A stretch of 64,000 nt of DNA from Vanilla planifolia. Taxonomy: Eukaryota; Streptophyta; Magnoliopsida; Asparagales; Orchidaceae. Positions 11,184-23,940 of the stretch are shown here, one piece after another; the first letter of the stretch is position 1, and every line of letters starts with the position of its first letter. Position numbers and translations under genes: made by a program. A model generated the notes under the pieces. The model searched no databases. It had not been told where the DNA came from and saw only the letters and a program-made list of their open reading frames with translations. The stretch covers positions 26,545,470 through 26,609,469 of the forward strand of contig CM043875.1 in NCBI GenBank assembly GCA_023846275.1. The letters are read 5' to 3'.

Positions 11184-14100
11184 ATGTAAGTGGATCTCTT
11201 ATCTCGTAAAAGACTAGGGATTTCATTTCGTTCTCTTGTTTCCTCGCTGCATCATTTTTTGGCGTTGCAGGACTACTGATGAAATTGGTAGGGAGGCCAT
11301 CCGCCGAGCCATGAAAGCACTGCGCAAGAGGCATTTGCTCGAGGAAGGTGCCCACGCGCCGGCTATTGCCGCTTTATCCCGACCCTTTGCGGCGCAGGTT
11401 CTGTTATCTTCCTTTCGTAATTAAAAACAATCGGAAACCCTGGATCCTATTTTTTGCGTCTTATTTCGTTCGTCTCCGTTTCAAAGAATGAACTTTCTTT
11501 GGTGCTTAACTGTTTTGTTCTTGTGAACTTTTGGTGAAAATACTAACTTTTGCGCTCGCAGCTGATGAAGCTGTTCCGTTTTCTTTGATTGCGAGGTATC
11601 CAGTTTTTCTATTTTTTTATATTACTCCTTATTTTTTCTAAGGCACGCTAGCATAATAGATATAGTCTGAGATCGATGGAGAGTAGAAGTGACACCTTGT
11701 TGATTACATAGAAATGGAGATAGATCCCTCAATAGCAAGCTTCCAGGTGGAGAGTCAATACTGGAGTCCAATGTTGGAAAATGAGAGAAGGTTATTGGTG
11801 GTTTTTAGTTTATACGTATAAGATCATGATTTGAAGTAATCGATGTACCTTTTTAGGACAAAACTGTAATATTTGTTTGGGTTTCTGGTGCCCGCCCGAA
11901 GTTCCATTAGCCATTGTTTTTCTTTTGAACTTGTTGTTTACAAGTGTGGATATCCTCAGGAGTGTTCATACTCTTAGATTTTTTTTCCTGTGCCTCTTCC
12001 AGATTCTTGAATTGTTGGAGTACTTAGCTTTGTATTATATTTGACAGTGAACTACTTAGCTTGCATAAATGCACGTAGCCAGATTTCATAGATTTTATAT
12101 CGATTTTGTTAGGTGAAACCATGAAGCACCACTAAAGAATTTGGCTTTGGTCAGTGATTTTGATAGTATTGAGAGAAAGTATACTTTTTTTATTCTCAAA
12201 TTACTACCGATGTTCAAAATTGGGTAAACCCATTTTCATGTTTTTTTGGCCGACATCCATTGTATACGTTGGTCAGCTTGCCTTTGCCTTTGGCAGATTT
12301 GCCTACAGAGTTCCAAATTAGGACCAATTGTTCTGACTTAAAATTTAGTAGTCATTATATGCGCACTGTTCATTTTTCATGCAAGTTTGATCCCCAGGCC
12401 ATGAAAAGAATTATTTAATATCCATATGTATCCTTATTGGCTTGAGCAAATTTAATGGCTTTCATCAAGTGGCTTTTCTATTGGGGTCAACATGTTTGCT
12501 ATCGTCAAAGCCCAATGGGAATGAGATAAATCATGGCTGCTCAAGCGTTTTGAAGCTTATCTTGGTACCCAGGATGTTGAAGAGTAACTCGGCGAGTAGG
12601 TGAATAGTCTAGCTGGTTTTCAGCATAAAAATGATAAGAAGAAGACTGTTTAGAAGTTCTTCACCTTGAAAATTTGTCATTGAACTCATCTTTTAAATCC
12701 TAAATAGGGCAAAACGAGTCTGGAGTAATAAAGTGCACTTCACTAAGTTATTGAGACTCCCTATTGTTGTTATCTTTACTTTTTTATTTTTGGCATCGGA
12801 CTACTGCCTTGTTTTATGTTGATTTGTTTTGCTGTTGTGTCTTTTGTGATTCCTTTACTTGTTATGTGAACTTTCTTTTTATTTGATTTTGCATCAGTCC
12901 ATTCTAATTGTTTGTGTTTCACATTTAATGCTTTTTATTGCTTGTATGACTACAATATTAATTTTTATTGCATGTGCTTCCACACTCCACTTTTTCGTTT
13001 CTTTTCTTCTTGTTTTGATGTTTCTCATTTCTAGACTCCAGATTCTTGTTGTTACATTGCATTATTGTATATTGCTTTGTTCTCATCATGCATTGTTATA
13101 CCATAGTTATATATTCATGTGTGTGTATATAATATCTTTGTGCAAATATGTGAATATATTGTTATTATGAGACATGACAAAAAATGTCAACAGGTGCGCT
13201 TCATGTTATTGCACTTTGCTTTGCTAGTGCCCTTGGAGAACCATTTTTTCATCAGATATTTTTTTTTTGTCTATGTTATCTAGGACTTATTTGACAATGC
13301 TAGTCTTTTATGATTTATTTCAAAATTCTAGCAAAGCATCTTTTAATTTTTTTTAAATGAATATTGAAGTTATTCTTTATGAATCTTTTAACAAGTTGGT
13401 AATCATAGAATATTTTTCTTCATAGTAATTTATCCACTTGTACTAGTGGATTAATTGTTTAATATTATATTGTAATGCAAAATAACTTTCTTGGTATCAT
13501 TAAACCAAATTTATAGGTTTGAGTAAGCGCAATGGGAAAGGGAAGAGTGGTAAAAGCCTTCACATGAAATTGATGTCTATGGGTTTAAGAATGTGGACTC
13601 TTAAAGCTTCTATGTGTAGCCTAGTGCTGAAGGGTCATCATCAGAAATTTTGCTAGTGTGAAGTTAGGAACAAGGGTTTTGAACTTGGAACTGGAATGTC
13701 TCCATTGCGTCGCAGTGTTGATGATTAACGCTTTTTAGGACATGAAACCCCAATGTATGGTGGATGCAATAATTAAACAAGTGTGTGTGTGTGTGGGAGA
13801 GGTGGGAAGGCTGGGGTACAAAGGGATTTTTTTTGTTGAGGGAAGTCTTGTGACAGCAGTAAATGTAGACAAATCTCAGGCATCTGAAAGAGTCTATTTA
13901 AATGCTTGGATAGGGCTTCCTAAGCATCCTTTTGAATATTGGATGACTGAGCTTGAGTGAAATAGGAATATTTGCTTGAATTTTTCTGTAATTGATCCAT
14001 GGAAAGGGTTGCATGCCAAGATTTGTTGGAAAATTGGTCCAAGTAAACCTGGTTGTCAAAAATCATTATTAAGTGTCATCTTGATAATGAGTGCTGATTT

Positions 14101-17100
14101 GCATCTACAAGCGTCATTTTGAGTGTTTGATGCTTATGGAGGAGGGCCTGATGGTAGGAAAGGAGTCGATTCTATTTGATTATATTGAAAACAAGGCATT
14201 TGTGAGAAAAAATCTTGGATGAACAATGAACAATTTGGACAGCCATGGAAAACTGATCGATTAAGAACTAAGAGTTTGCAAAATAAAATCTAGGAGGATA
14301 AATGGGAAACTCAGATTGGGAAGGGGGTGAAAATGGAAGTTTCTTGGTAGTGTGTTGGAAAAGAAGAATTTGTTCTTCTTGAAGAACCATATATTTGTTG
14401 TTAACCTAGTCTCGTGGAACCTAGCCATCAATAATAGCCAAATCTGAAGTGTGAAATATCTCAGAAATTCTTTATTTAACCCCAAAACTCTTAATTACGA
14501 ACCTACTTACAGTTAGCATAGGTTGGAAACTCTCTTATCCATTCCTAATTGATAAGACTGGTCTGGAATTTTCTCACCAATTACATCAAAACTTAGAAGA
14601 CGAAATATGAAACTATCACCATCATGAAATGGAGGATAACTGTTGTTGTAAAATGCAGTTTAACCAACTGTAATCTATATAGTTTTCATTTCTTTTGTCA
14701 TCCATCTTACATTAGTGATCGACATAAGTGCATCTAAACTTAATAACAACCAAAAACTTAAAAATGAATGACTTGTAGATAACAAAAGAAGTTTTAAGAT
14801 TTAACTAAAGAACAACGTTGGTGTCATGAGACTGAAGCATAAACAGTAAAACGAACATCAAATTTCTGAAATAATAAGCAGCTTACTAGTAATAGCCGTA
14901 ATCATTGTCATTAGAAACATTTGAAACAGTGGTAATCATCATTCAAAGAAGTGTAACATTCAATCATATTGGAAGCTAAGCAGGCTCGGTCTGTTATTGT
15001 ACATGGTAGAAGTTCTTCCCCCAAGAGGTCTCAATATAGTGATTTGAAAAGAAAACATGTTGCCTTCTTATGCAGATGAACTTTGTATGCAGTTAGTTGC
15101 ATATTGAAGGTACGTGTGGCATTGGATGACTGCTTATGTTATTTTGCTTGGGCCTTGCTAAGTCTTGGGAATAACACTGAAGGTTGTGCTTGATTTGCAC
15201 TGAATTCATTCATACTCCATAATATTTTAATGTAGCGATTTAAAAAAAAAATTATGTTACCTTCTTATGCTGATGAATTTTGGATTTGGTTAGGCTTGCA
15301 TGTTGAAGGAACATGTGGCACTCAATGATTGCTTGTGTTGTTTAGCTTGGGCCTTGCTAGGTTTTGGGAATAACACTGGAGATTGTGCCTGATTTGCAAT
15401 GAATTTAGTCATACTTCAAAATTTTAAGGAGTTTGATTTCCTTTTTTTTTGGTTGATTTTTTCATTTTATTATTGTTAGATTCGATATTGGCATTATAGG
15501 CCAGGTCTATGAAATCTTATATTCATTTGGGAATAGTTTTCAAAATCAGATCAGCATACAAGGAATCAATATTAAATTGATATGACTAGATGTGTTTTTG
15601 ATTGAGAGCATCGAGGCTCTGTTTGATATAACTAAATGGGTTTTCAAAATATGTGTGAGTATTTGTTTGACCACATTTCAAAACATATTTTTTCAATCCA
15701 AAAAAGTAAAAATTAAATAATTTAGTCCCTCTAAGATGATATTAAAAATAGCTAATTTACTCTTTTACCAAAAAACCACATACTTTTTTCAATGATTTCA
15801 CTATATCAATCATTTAAGTGTTTATCGATAATATATTTATCAATCAGAACTTTTTAATAACACTTAATGATAATAGTATTTTTCAAACTTATTTTTCAAT
15901 AATTAACTTAATATTCTATTACAGCTATGCCAAGCATATCCTTAAGAGGAAATCTGTAATTTGTTAAAAGCATTTTGAGTATTTTGGTGGAATTGTTTCA
16001 CTCATTTAGTATTTAATTTGGATAGAAGAGGAAACCCAACACTTTAACTGGTTTTGAATTGAAAGAAGACTGATAGCTACTGCCCTTGCAGATTAGAGAA
16101 CTTGTTGTATGATCCAAGCTTATGGGAAGGCATCGTGTGCGATCTGATTGAATTAGGACTCTTGGGTACTTGATTGCAATGCTGCTTTATGCTTGTCTAC
16201 TGTTTTTGGTCAATGATCCGCAGCTCTGGGACTGTTCCTGATTTTCTATTTACTATTTGGCCTGGATTGGCTTCATAATGGTGTAAAATCTTATCAAATT
16301 TGATGGTATTTAGTATTTGTATATTATGCTCTAATGCCTACCTAATTGATTGCCTAATTTTCTTTATTGTTTGTTAATGTAACACCTTCTGTGGATGGCA
16401 CGTTAGAATTTTACCCTAGTTTAGCATTCTCTTTTTGCTCCATGTATCATAGCAGGCTGTCAACCTCATTGTTTTGGAGACAATGGTCAACTTTGTATTT
16501 TTGCTATAAGCATATCATATGGAGGTTTGTAGTAAACAGGCGTTCTTGAATATATTACATGTATTAATCCTCTATGGAGACACCTTTCCAGGTGCCTTTA
16601 AGTGCCATTCTTAGGACGGCTTACAAATGGTATAACTAAACAAAAATTGTTGAAGAAATAGGTGGCATGGCAACATAGGAACTGGATACCATGGACTGAT
16701 TACTTAGCAGCTATCTTCCAGATAAGCTTCCCGAGAATGTGTTTGCAGATGAATATTGATAGACGAATGTCATTCATGGAATGTGTTGCTGCTTAAATAG
16801 AAAATTGGCATGGTAGAGGACTTGGTATTGTCTATTTCAGAAGCTGTTTGGATAATTAATTGCAGTTTTCTTAGGTTGAAAGAAGCTGATCTGCTGTTGG
16901 ACGGAGTTGAACCGTGAAAACGATTGCCTTCAAAGTGATTTATCTAGCAAAATATTTCTGGGTTTTTTATTACATTTAGGATGAAAGTTTCTATACAATC
17001 CTTGAGGAAACAAGATCTTTTCTCACAACAAGAATGTGTTTTAGAAGCTTGTCTTGGATATCAAGAAACTAGATTTTTCTTTAGTTCTATGGTTCCCCAT

Positions 17101-19867
17101 GAATGAGCATTCTGTCATGCTTTGTCTTGAGGTACTGAACTGTTTGGCATTCATAACTCAGTGATCCCATTATTGTGTGAAAAGAAATTTGAGCATAGTT
17201 CAACAGAGAGGCTCCTTTAATTGTGTCATTTCTTACCTCTCTTTTTCTGGCTATTCTTTTGTATTTCTATTTCTAATAACTATATTCTTGATAATGGCAT
17301 TTGTTATTGTTTAATCAATATTTTAAGTAGCTCTTGCATCAGATTGGACCTTTCTTTTTCATACTTGTGCTAAATAATGAATTCCCTTAATGTGACAATT
17401 AAGATATTAGCAGCACTTTTTCTGTGTTTTATAACTTACAAATCCAACTTTGGTATTACTTTCAAATAGCATTCTGCAGGGATTAGAGTGGAAAGAGAAA
17501 GCCGAAAAGCTTGAGTTTGAACTGCAACAATGTTATAGAGCTCAGTCACGATTGTCCGAACAGCTGGTGGTAGAGGTCGCAGAGTGTAGAAGCTCTAAAG
17601 CCCTTGTTCAAGAGAAAGAATCATTAATCACAAGCCTTCAAAGTGAAGTCACGCAAGCAAGGTTACAGCTCTTTTTACTACAAGAAAGTTTTCTTTCACT
17701 ACTGAACAAGATGCTAACTTCCACAAACCTTTTAGGGAAGAGAACTCTCAACTGAAGGAATGTCTAGATGAGAAAACTGAAGCTTTAGTTTTGGTCTTAA
17801 CCGAGAACCATTCACTTCAATCACAGATGAAAGATGTGATGCAGAAACTAAATGATGCACAGGCTGAAAACAAGAACTTGATTGATCGTTGGATGCTCGA
17901 AAAAATGAAGGATGCAGAAAAACTTAATGAGGTACCTCATTTCAATTTAGTTACAATATAATGGTAGAAATCTGCATCATCATAGGCGAGTTGGGAATTT
18001 TCTAGCCATGGCAAATTGGACTGAGGTCTCACTAGTTACCATCTTGCTCTCATCTTGCTCTTCTTTCTCTATTCTTTGCTTTCTCTGTTTCCCTCTTCTC
18101 CTTCTCTCTTTCCATCTCACCTTCATATTCATCTTGTAGCAATAGTTAATGTGCTAATCACCATTGTTAACTTGCTTCTGTCACCACCATTAACGTTAAC
18201 ACATCTCTGTCATCACCATTAACTTGCTTTCTGTTACTACTATTTAATGAACAATTGTGAATTCAGTAGTTACCATTGAAGGTCATCACCTTAACTAGGA
18301 TTACTTGAGCATGATCATTGGATGTTATTTTAATAGATATCATGACATCTAATTTTATAGAGTTTGAGCTAAGAGGTATATGATCACAAAGAGAAGCCTC
18401 ACATTTATTTCTTCACTTTTATGTATATTATTTTTTTTCTTAGTTTTAAGTTATATAGTTTCTTTTTAATTAAAAGCATGTGAACATATTTTCACTTCCA
18501 TGTTTTTTTTTAATCTCTTTTTTTATAACAATAAATTTCATAACATGACATAATTTTGAAATAAACTATATTAATAATGTCCTACTAAAATATAATGACT
18601 AAGGTTAAGGTTTTGTTTTGATACCTTTGATACTTGATATTGGTTTTTTATTAATATTTAATTAAATTTAAAATAAATTTGATTATGTATTTCTTAATTT
18701 AGTAAAATTTAACAGTGCCTAAAATTGTTTAAAAAATATAAAAAAATTAAAAATAAATCAACTAATGCAGATTACTATAATAATAAATCACTTTTATTAA
18801 AAAAAAAAAAAGGACAATCTTTCACGTTCTTTGACTCACAGGTCAATGCCCTGTACGAAGAAATGATGCAGCAACTAAAGGTCAGCAGCATTGAACAGCT
18901 CGCGCGACTAAAAGCCGACGGAGTCGTCCGACAGCGCGAAGCAGGATACTGCGACGATGTTCCGGACTCGGCGATCCCTTCCGCCTGCAAGCACGTTCTC
19001 CATGCCCACGACGGCGGTTGCGGCTCCATTTCATTCGAGCATAGTTCAAACAATCTCATCAGCGGCGGCCACGACCGCGCCGTCAAGATCTGGGACGCAA
19101 ACACCGGAACCCTAAGGCAGACGCTCCGCGGAAGCGTCTCCTCCATCCTCGACCTCGCCGTTACCCACGACAACAAGTTCGTGATCGGGGCGAGTGGCTC
19201 CAACCATCTCTTTGTATGGGAATCGTCCTCCGCCCGTATCCGCCACTCCCTCACCGGCCACGCCGACAAAGTGTGCGGCGTGGATGCAGGCCGGCATTCC
19301 GCCCGCCACGTCGTCAGCGCGGCTTATGACCACACCATCAAGCTCTGGGATCTGCAAAAGGGCTACTGCGTCAACACCATAATCTCGATCAGCAACTGCA
19401 ACGCGGTTGCGTACGGCCTCGATGGACTCACCATTTGGTCGGGCCACGTCGACGGTAACCTTCGCCTGTGGGACGGCCGGTCTGGGAAGCTGTTGAGCGA
19501 GGTGGCCGCCCACTCGCAGTCAGTCACGTCGGTGGCAATCTCTCGGAGCGGGAACATGGTATTGACAAGTGGAAGGGACAATGTGCATAACTTGTTTGAT
19601 GTGAGGACCCTGGAGATCTGTGGGGCTTTCAGGGGTAATGGCAACAGAGTGGCTTCGAACTGGAGCCGCTCGTGCATCAGCGGAGATGAGCGTTTTGTGG
19701 CTGCGGGATCGGCGGATGGTTCCGTTTATGTTTGGCCCACGGCGAAGACGGAGCCAGCAATCGTTCTCGAAGGACACGATTCGCCTGTCCTTTGCTGCGC
19801 ATGGAATGCATTTGGGCGAACCCTGGCTTCGTCAGATAAGAATGGAACTATATGCATATGGGGGTGA
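11184..19867 (+). CDS. ATG16: autophagy-related protein 16 (coiled coil plus WD40 propeller)
   Basis: Exons 11184-11185, 11271-11397, 17480-17661, 17736-17931 and 18842-19867 join in frame to 510 residues plus TGA, close to the roughly 509 of Arabidopsis ATG16. The N-terminus (MTTDEIGREAIRR...KRHLLEEGAHAPA) is the ATG5-binding region. A long coiled coil follows (about residues 44-190: LEWKEKAEKLEFELQQCY, RLSEQLVVEVAE, LIDRWMLEKMKDAEKLNE). Seven WD40-type blades fill about 222-510, with motifs such as DRAVKIWD, HTIKLWD, GNLRLWD and NWSRSCISGDE. Known role: ATG16 binds ATG12-ATG5 and directs lipidation of ATG8 at the phagophore. Oddities: the start codon is split AT|G by an 85-bp intron; intron 2 is 6082 bp; all WD40 coding is in one GC-rich exon. 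A later in-frame ATG (MKALRKRHLL) is a possible alternative start but would lose conserved residues. The 3' end converges with the dehydrogenase gene. Confidence 0.95.
11186..11270 (+). other. intron that splits the ATG16 start codon
   Basis: Exon 1 ends TCGAT and the intron opens GTAAGT, so the genomic text reads ATGTAAGT. The acceptor GTTGCAG ends at 11270 and exon 2 begins GACTACTGATGAA. Splicing yields AT|G ACT ACT GAT, the expected N-terminus. Unspliced RNA would read ATG followed at once by TAA. Confidence 0.75.
15037..15428 (+). repeat. diverged tandem duplication, period 196 bp, in ATG16 intron 2
   Basis: The unit beginning tagtgatttgaaaa at 15037 recurs at 15233 (tagcgatttaaaa). Shared blocks include cttcttatgc, gatgaa, ttgaagg, tgtggca, gcttgggccttgct and gggaataacactg. 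The copies differ by many substitutions, so the duplication is old. No coding potential is seen in either copy. Confidence 0.85.
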
Positions 19868-20542
19868 CGCTTCTTTTCTTCATCTTTTTTGCGTGTTAAG
19901 ATGTTTATATTGTTTGGTTATTGAATTTGTTGCTCATCTCCTATGAATGATTCATTTATTATGGCATGCACAGGCTGCTTTTGTTATTGACCTTGTATTT
20001 AATAGTTTGCTAGCAATTGATACTCCATTCTTATTCAAGATGTGATGGAAGATGTTGAATTAAATCTCAATATGATGATGGCTCAAAATTGATCATCAAC
20101 TCATATTTTAGTTTAATCACTTTGATTCAAAGTTCATTTTAAGCTTACATTAACTTTTGGTAGAATTCTCACACTTATGCCTATTTTTCTACAACAATGG
20201 CAGTGCAATGGTGACTTTATGATATTTAGCTATAGAGTGTAAGTTGTACTCTGGAACTTATTAGGAAGGAAACCACTGCACAAGCAGAAATGCTGACTAC
20301 ATGACATGTATAAATAATGTTGAGGCAAAAAAGAAACAGATTTATTGATGTTCCATTTGATAGTAGGAAGATTGTTTCATCTTCTTGCATCAGTCTCAAG
20401 CTTTCTTTCTCATGAACAAAGGTACAATTTCTGCACTGAAATTGACCTAGTGTGAAGCAAGGTAGCTTTGTGAGAACTGCCAAACTAATTGAAATCTATG
20501 GTCCACTCTTGTTCAAAATATATGCATTGCCTAACACAAGGT
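19868..20542. other. convergent 3' regions of ATG16 and the glycerol-3-phosphate dehydrogenase gene
   Basis: The two stop codons lie 675 bases apart on opposite strands, so both 3' UTRs must lie here and may overlap. The sequence has no coding pattern. The polyadenylation sites cannot be placed. Confidence 0.6.
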
Positions 20543-23500
20543 TCAGTAGAATTCAGCAGAGCTCTCCACAATAGAGAGCTTTGGTGGCTTTTCACTGTGT
20601 TTAACTATTGCTGATGGAGGAAGTTGGCCAATGCATATTCTATGCACAGTTGAGAGGAGTGGAAACAAAGCATTCCATCCCCTGTGACTTAGGACTTCAT
20701 ATACTTCTTTTGCAGTTGAAACACCCTTCAGTATAAAATAATTTGCAGGTTACATCTCCATGGAAGGTGTAAGGAGACCAATATAAATAAGGTTTATCAT
20801 ACTACGCTATTTTGCACATTATAATACACTATACATACCTGCAGCTTCTGCCCTTGCAGAAGCTCCGTTTCTAGCTCATCGAAAGATCTGCAAGAGAAAA
20901 AGAAAGAATTGAAAGAATGAGTGATGAAAAAGTGATTTTTAGAGGGTTCCTTTTTTATGGGTAGGGGAATACTTTCTGCCACCATTTCTTGCAAAAGCTT
21001 CAGCCACTCTCCTGTTTCTTCCTCCAACTGTTACAAAAGCATCTGTTGCATCATTGTGCTTACCAGTATAAGAGAAGATCAACAAAATTGTAGCTTCCTT
21101 ACGACATGTTGTGATGACATCGGCTACACCGCAACTCTCAAAGAAGGTGCTGTCTCTGACTGAAGAAAACAACAGCTTGGATAAGGCACGCATCTCTCGC
21201 AGGCCAATCCTCATGATTGCTGCCTGATATGATAGGAAAACATTCTTTAGATTTCTCAAATTTGTAACATACTGCTGCTTTCATAAGGTTAAATTCTTTC
21301 TAATTCCAACCTTGGTATTATTTCCCATGTCCAAGCCATCGACGAGACCTGTGTAGTGATATACAACTTAGTTTAGCTTGGAAGTTCAACCATGCATTGT
21401 AAATGCATCAAGGCACTGCAAAATGGAACTAGTTTGAAACCTGCTGCAATGGCCACCACATTCTTCAGTGTACCACATAACTCGACTCCTTCTATGTCTT
21501 GCACCTGACCAAGATGCTGAAAGTTCAATCATATGGAAGATGACTAGTAAAGAATAGTCATAAAACATCTATTATCCTTTATTTATAATGATTGCAGGTG
21601 AGATTAGATTTAATTGAATATTATAAATTAATAAAATTATTGAAATTTTAATATATAATTACCAGGATCCTTAGTTATAATATTAAGTTTTTTTTTGTTA
21701 TTATTCAAGTTTTCAGTTAATGATATATTAAGCTTAACTTGAACTACCATTGAAGAGTTGATTCGACTATGATTAAATAGTTTATGCAAATAGTGGTTTT
21801 CATAGGTGTTCAATACTTATTATCATTGTTGAGCAGAATTTTAGTGATCTTATATGATGACTATATTATTGAGAAGAATTTTGGTGATCTCACATGATGA
21901 CTTTACATGTTGAGCAATTCTTGATATGCATAATAGTTGATGACATTAATAAACTTCTATGGTACTACTCAAATTTTGTTCGGGTGATGAATGCATGACT
22001 CTTATGATTTGGCTCATTCATGATGCAACAATTCATATAATCCAAAATTGTGATGGAGAATATTGACATCTTTGATGTTTTGCATGACATCTTATTTGAT
22101 TAGTTGAAAGATTTCAAAGTTAAAAAAAGAAATAATAAATAATGTGAATAAGATTTTCACTTAAAAAGAAGAATTGTTAAGTACAAAAAAAAGTTTAATT
22201 CAATATTGTAAGTAAAAATGGTTTTATAATCTTAATATATAAATCCTTCCTATAAACTTAGGTTATGTTCAACAAAAAAAACTTTCTTTTGTTCACTTCA
22301 AAGGCACCAAAAATTTATTAAACAACCTTCATAATTTCTCCTTTTTCTATCACATAAATACCTTTTTCAAAACCTCTTTTTTTCAATTACAAAATCTGCC
22401 ATCAATAAAACCTTATGCATTTGGATTATTTTTGTGTCCATCTAAATATACATTATACACAACTTATTCTCTTATTTGGTGCAATTCCCTTGACAATTTA
22501 TCCTCAATTTGAAAATATTTTCATCTTCACATGAGTTTTGCATGGCATTTCATTTATTCATCAACGAGCCTTCTATTCCTACAAATCACATGCTTCAAGT
22601 GATTTAGCTGCAAACCAAGTCTACTTCTTGCAGTAGTGTGCTCTGAGAAATTATGCAATCTATTACTAAGAGTTTTGTTCAGCTGCTATAATATAATTGC
22701 TTCAGGAAGCACTGTATGATGATCTTTATCTGATAAAGAAATGTTTTTCACGTCAAACTTTGCTAGAGCAACTGTTAATTAATAATATAACAATGGAACT
22801 GCTTGTCAACCTAATTCATAGGAATGCCAAAAGATCTCCTCTGCCATCTATTAGGAATACTAGAGAAAAAACTTACAGCAGAAACTAGGAAGTAAGGTTG
22901 GCTGAATAGTTTAACCCATCTCTCTGCAACTTCTTTGCTGTGCTTATAACCTATAGTTGCCTCACTAAACTTTTCAACAGCTATCTGGAAGAAGACAAGG
23001 TGTTAGATTGAAAAGTGTCTCTATATGGAAGGTAAGTCATGAAGTAGCCCTTGCCTCATTAGCAATGTTAGCACCCATTAGAACACAACAGTTGATGCCA
23101 AGCATATCTGTAATGAGCTTGGAGATTAAGCATGGCCCTTCCTTCTTCACTTCCATGCCTTTAATGAGAGAGATCCCCTCCACATCACCCTTTATCTTTC
23201 CCACCAAGCTATTGCATATCCCCTCCATGAACTGGTGTGGAGTCACAAAGACTAGCATGTTTGCCTCTCTCACTGACATCACAAATCATATACTTTAAGT
23301 GTTCAATTTGATCGGTATTGATGTTAAGCAGAACGCAGATTACCTGCGTTCTCGAGATTAGGGTCGGCGACAACATTCTTCCCAAGCTTTATGCCAGGGA
23401 GGTACTTCACATTTTCCTATCAAACCCTACCAATTAGCTTAAAGAAGAAGTCGCGAGATGATTAACAAAGCCAACCTAACCTTCAGAAATACTCACGTTA

Positions 23501-23940
23501 TTCTTATTAATGGTGTCGCTAAGCTTCTCTCCGCCGGGAAGCACCTCTTCAAAAACCCACATCCTCACTTCATCTGCCGGGAAGAGAGGGTAAATAGAAC
23601 AGAATGCCTTCTCGTTTTGATCGGGATTTGAGCATTTACCGTGGAAGCATGAGAGGCGGAGAGTGTTGGAGGCGATGAGCTTGGCTGCGACGCTTCCCCA
23701 GTTTCCGCTTCCGACCACCGTCACTCGGAACTGCACAGCCGCCGCCCCCGCCATCCCCACCTCTCCCATTGTCCGCGTGAAGGCGAGTTGGGGACGGAGG
23801 AGGAAAGGGTTGGAGAAGAACGGGAGGAATGTTGTTATAGACGGGGCGGGAAGTGGGTGAGGGGACCTGAGCATTGGGCGGCGGGGAGATCGTTGAGTGG
23901 AGCGAGTCCTGCTAAATTTGACGGACGCCACCATGTTCAC
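20543..23940 (-). CDS. GPDH: NAD-dependent glycerol-3-phosphate dehydrogenase (eukaryotic GPD1 type), probably plastid-targeted
   Basis: Eleven minus-strand exons join in frame: 23940-23640, 23573-23497, 23416-23344, 23272-23055, 22984-22877, 21504-21441, 21348-21311, 21223-21103, 21027-20973, 20887-20839, 20725-20543 (428 residues plus TGA). It interconverts dihydroxyacetone phosphate and glycerol-3-phosphate, the glycerolipid backbone. Visible: NAD-binding GSGNWG (residues 77-82), [34 protein letters not shown], the catalytic-lysine region [38 protein letters not shown] and [12 protein letters not shown]. About 70 basic, Ser/Pro-rich residues precede the Rossmann fold and look like a transit peptide; translation from Met58 (MGEVGMAGA) would give a cytosolic-type form. 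Intron 4 (22985-23054) seems to start with GC (AATGAG|GCAAGG). Intron 5 (21505-22876) is the longest. Plastid targeting is inference. Confidence 0.93.
21826..21908 (+). repeat. short tandem duplication, period about 40 bp, in the GPDH intron
   Basis: The block gagcagaattttagtgatct...atgatgact at 21831 recurs as gagaagaattttggtgatct...atgatgact at 21871. It lies inside intron 5 of the dehydrogenase gene and has no coding meaning. Confidence 0.7.
22985..23054 (-). other. probable GC-AG intron in the GPDH gene
   Basis: On the minus strand exon 4 ends AACATTGCTAATGAG and the intron begins GCAAGG. Exon 5 opens ATAGCTGTTGAAAAG after CTTCCAG. The join [15 protein letters not shown] matches the family exactly. 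No GT lies close enough in phase to replace it. Confidence 0.75.

Noticed and set aside
12859-13170. 103-codon hydrophobic open frame in ATG16 intron 2
   Set aside because: It is T-rich intron sequence; the apparent membrane protein is what poly-pyrimidine DNA encodes by chance.
18725-18841. Upstream extension of the open WD40 frame of ATG16
   Set aside because: The stretch is AT-rich intron ending in a consensus acceptor at 18841; family alignment needs a splice from 17931.
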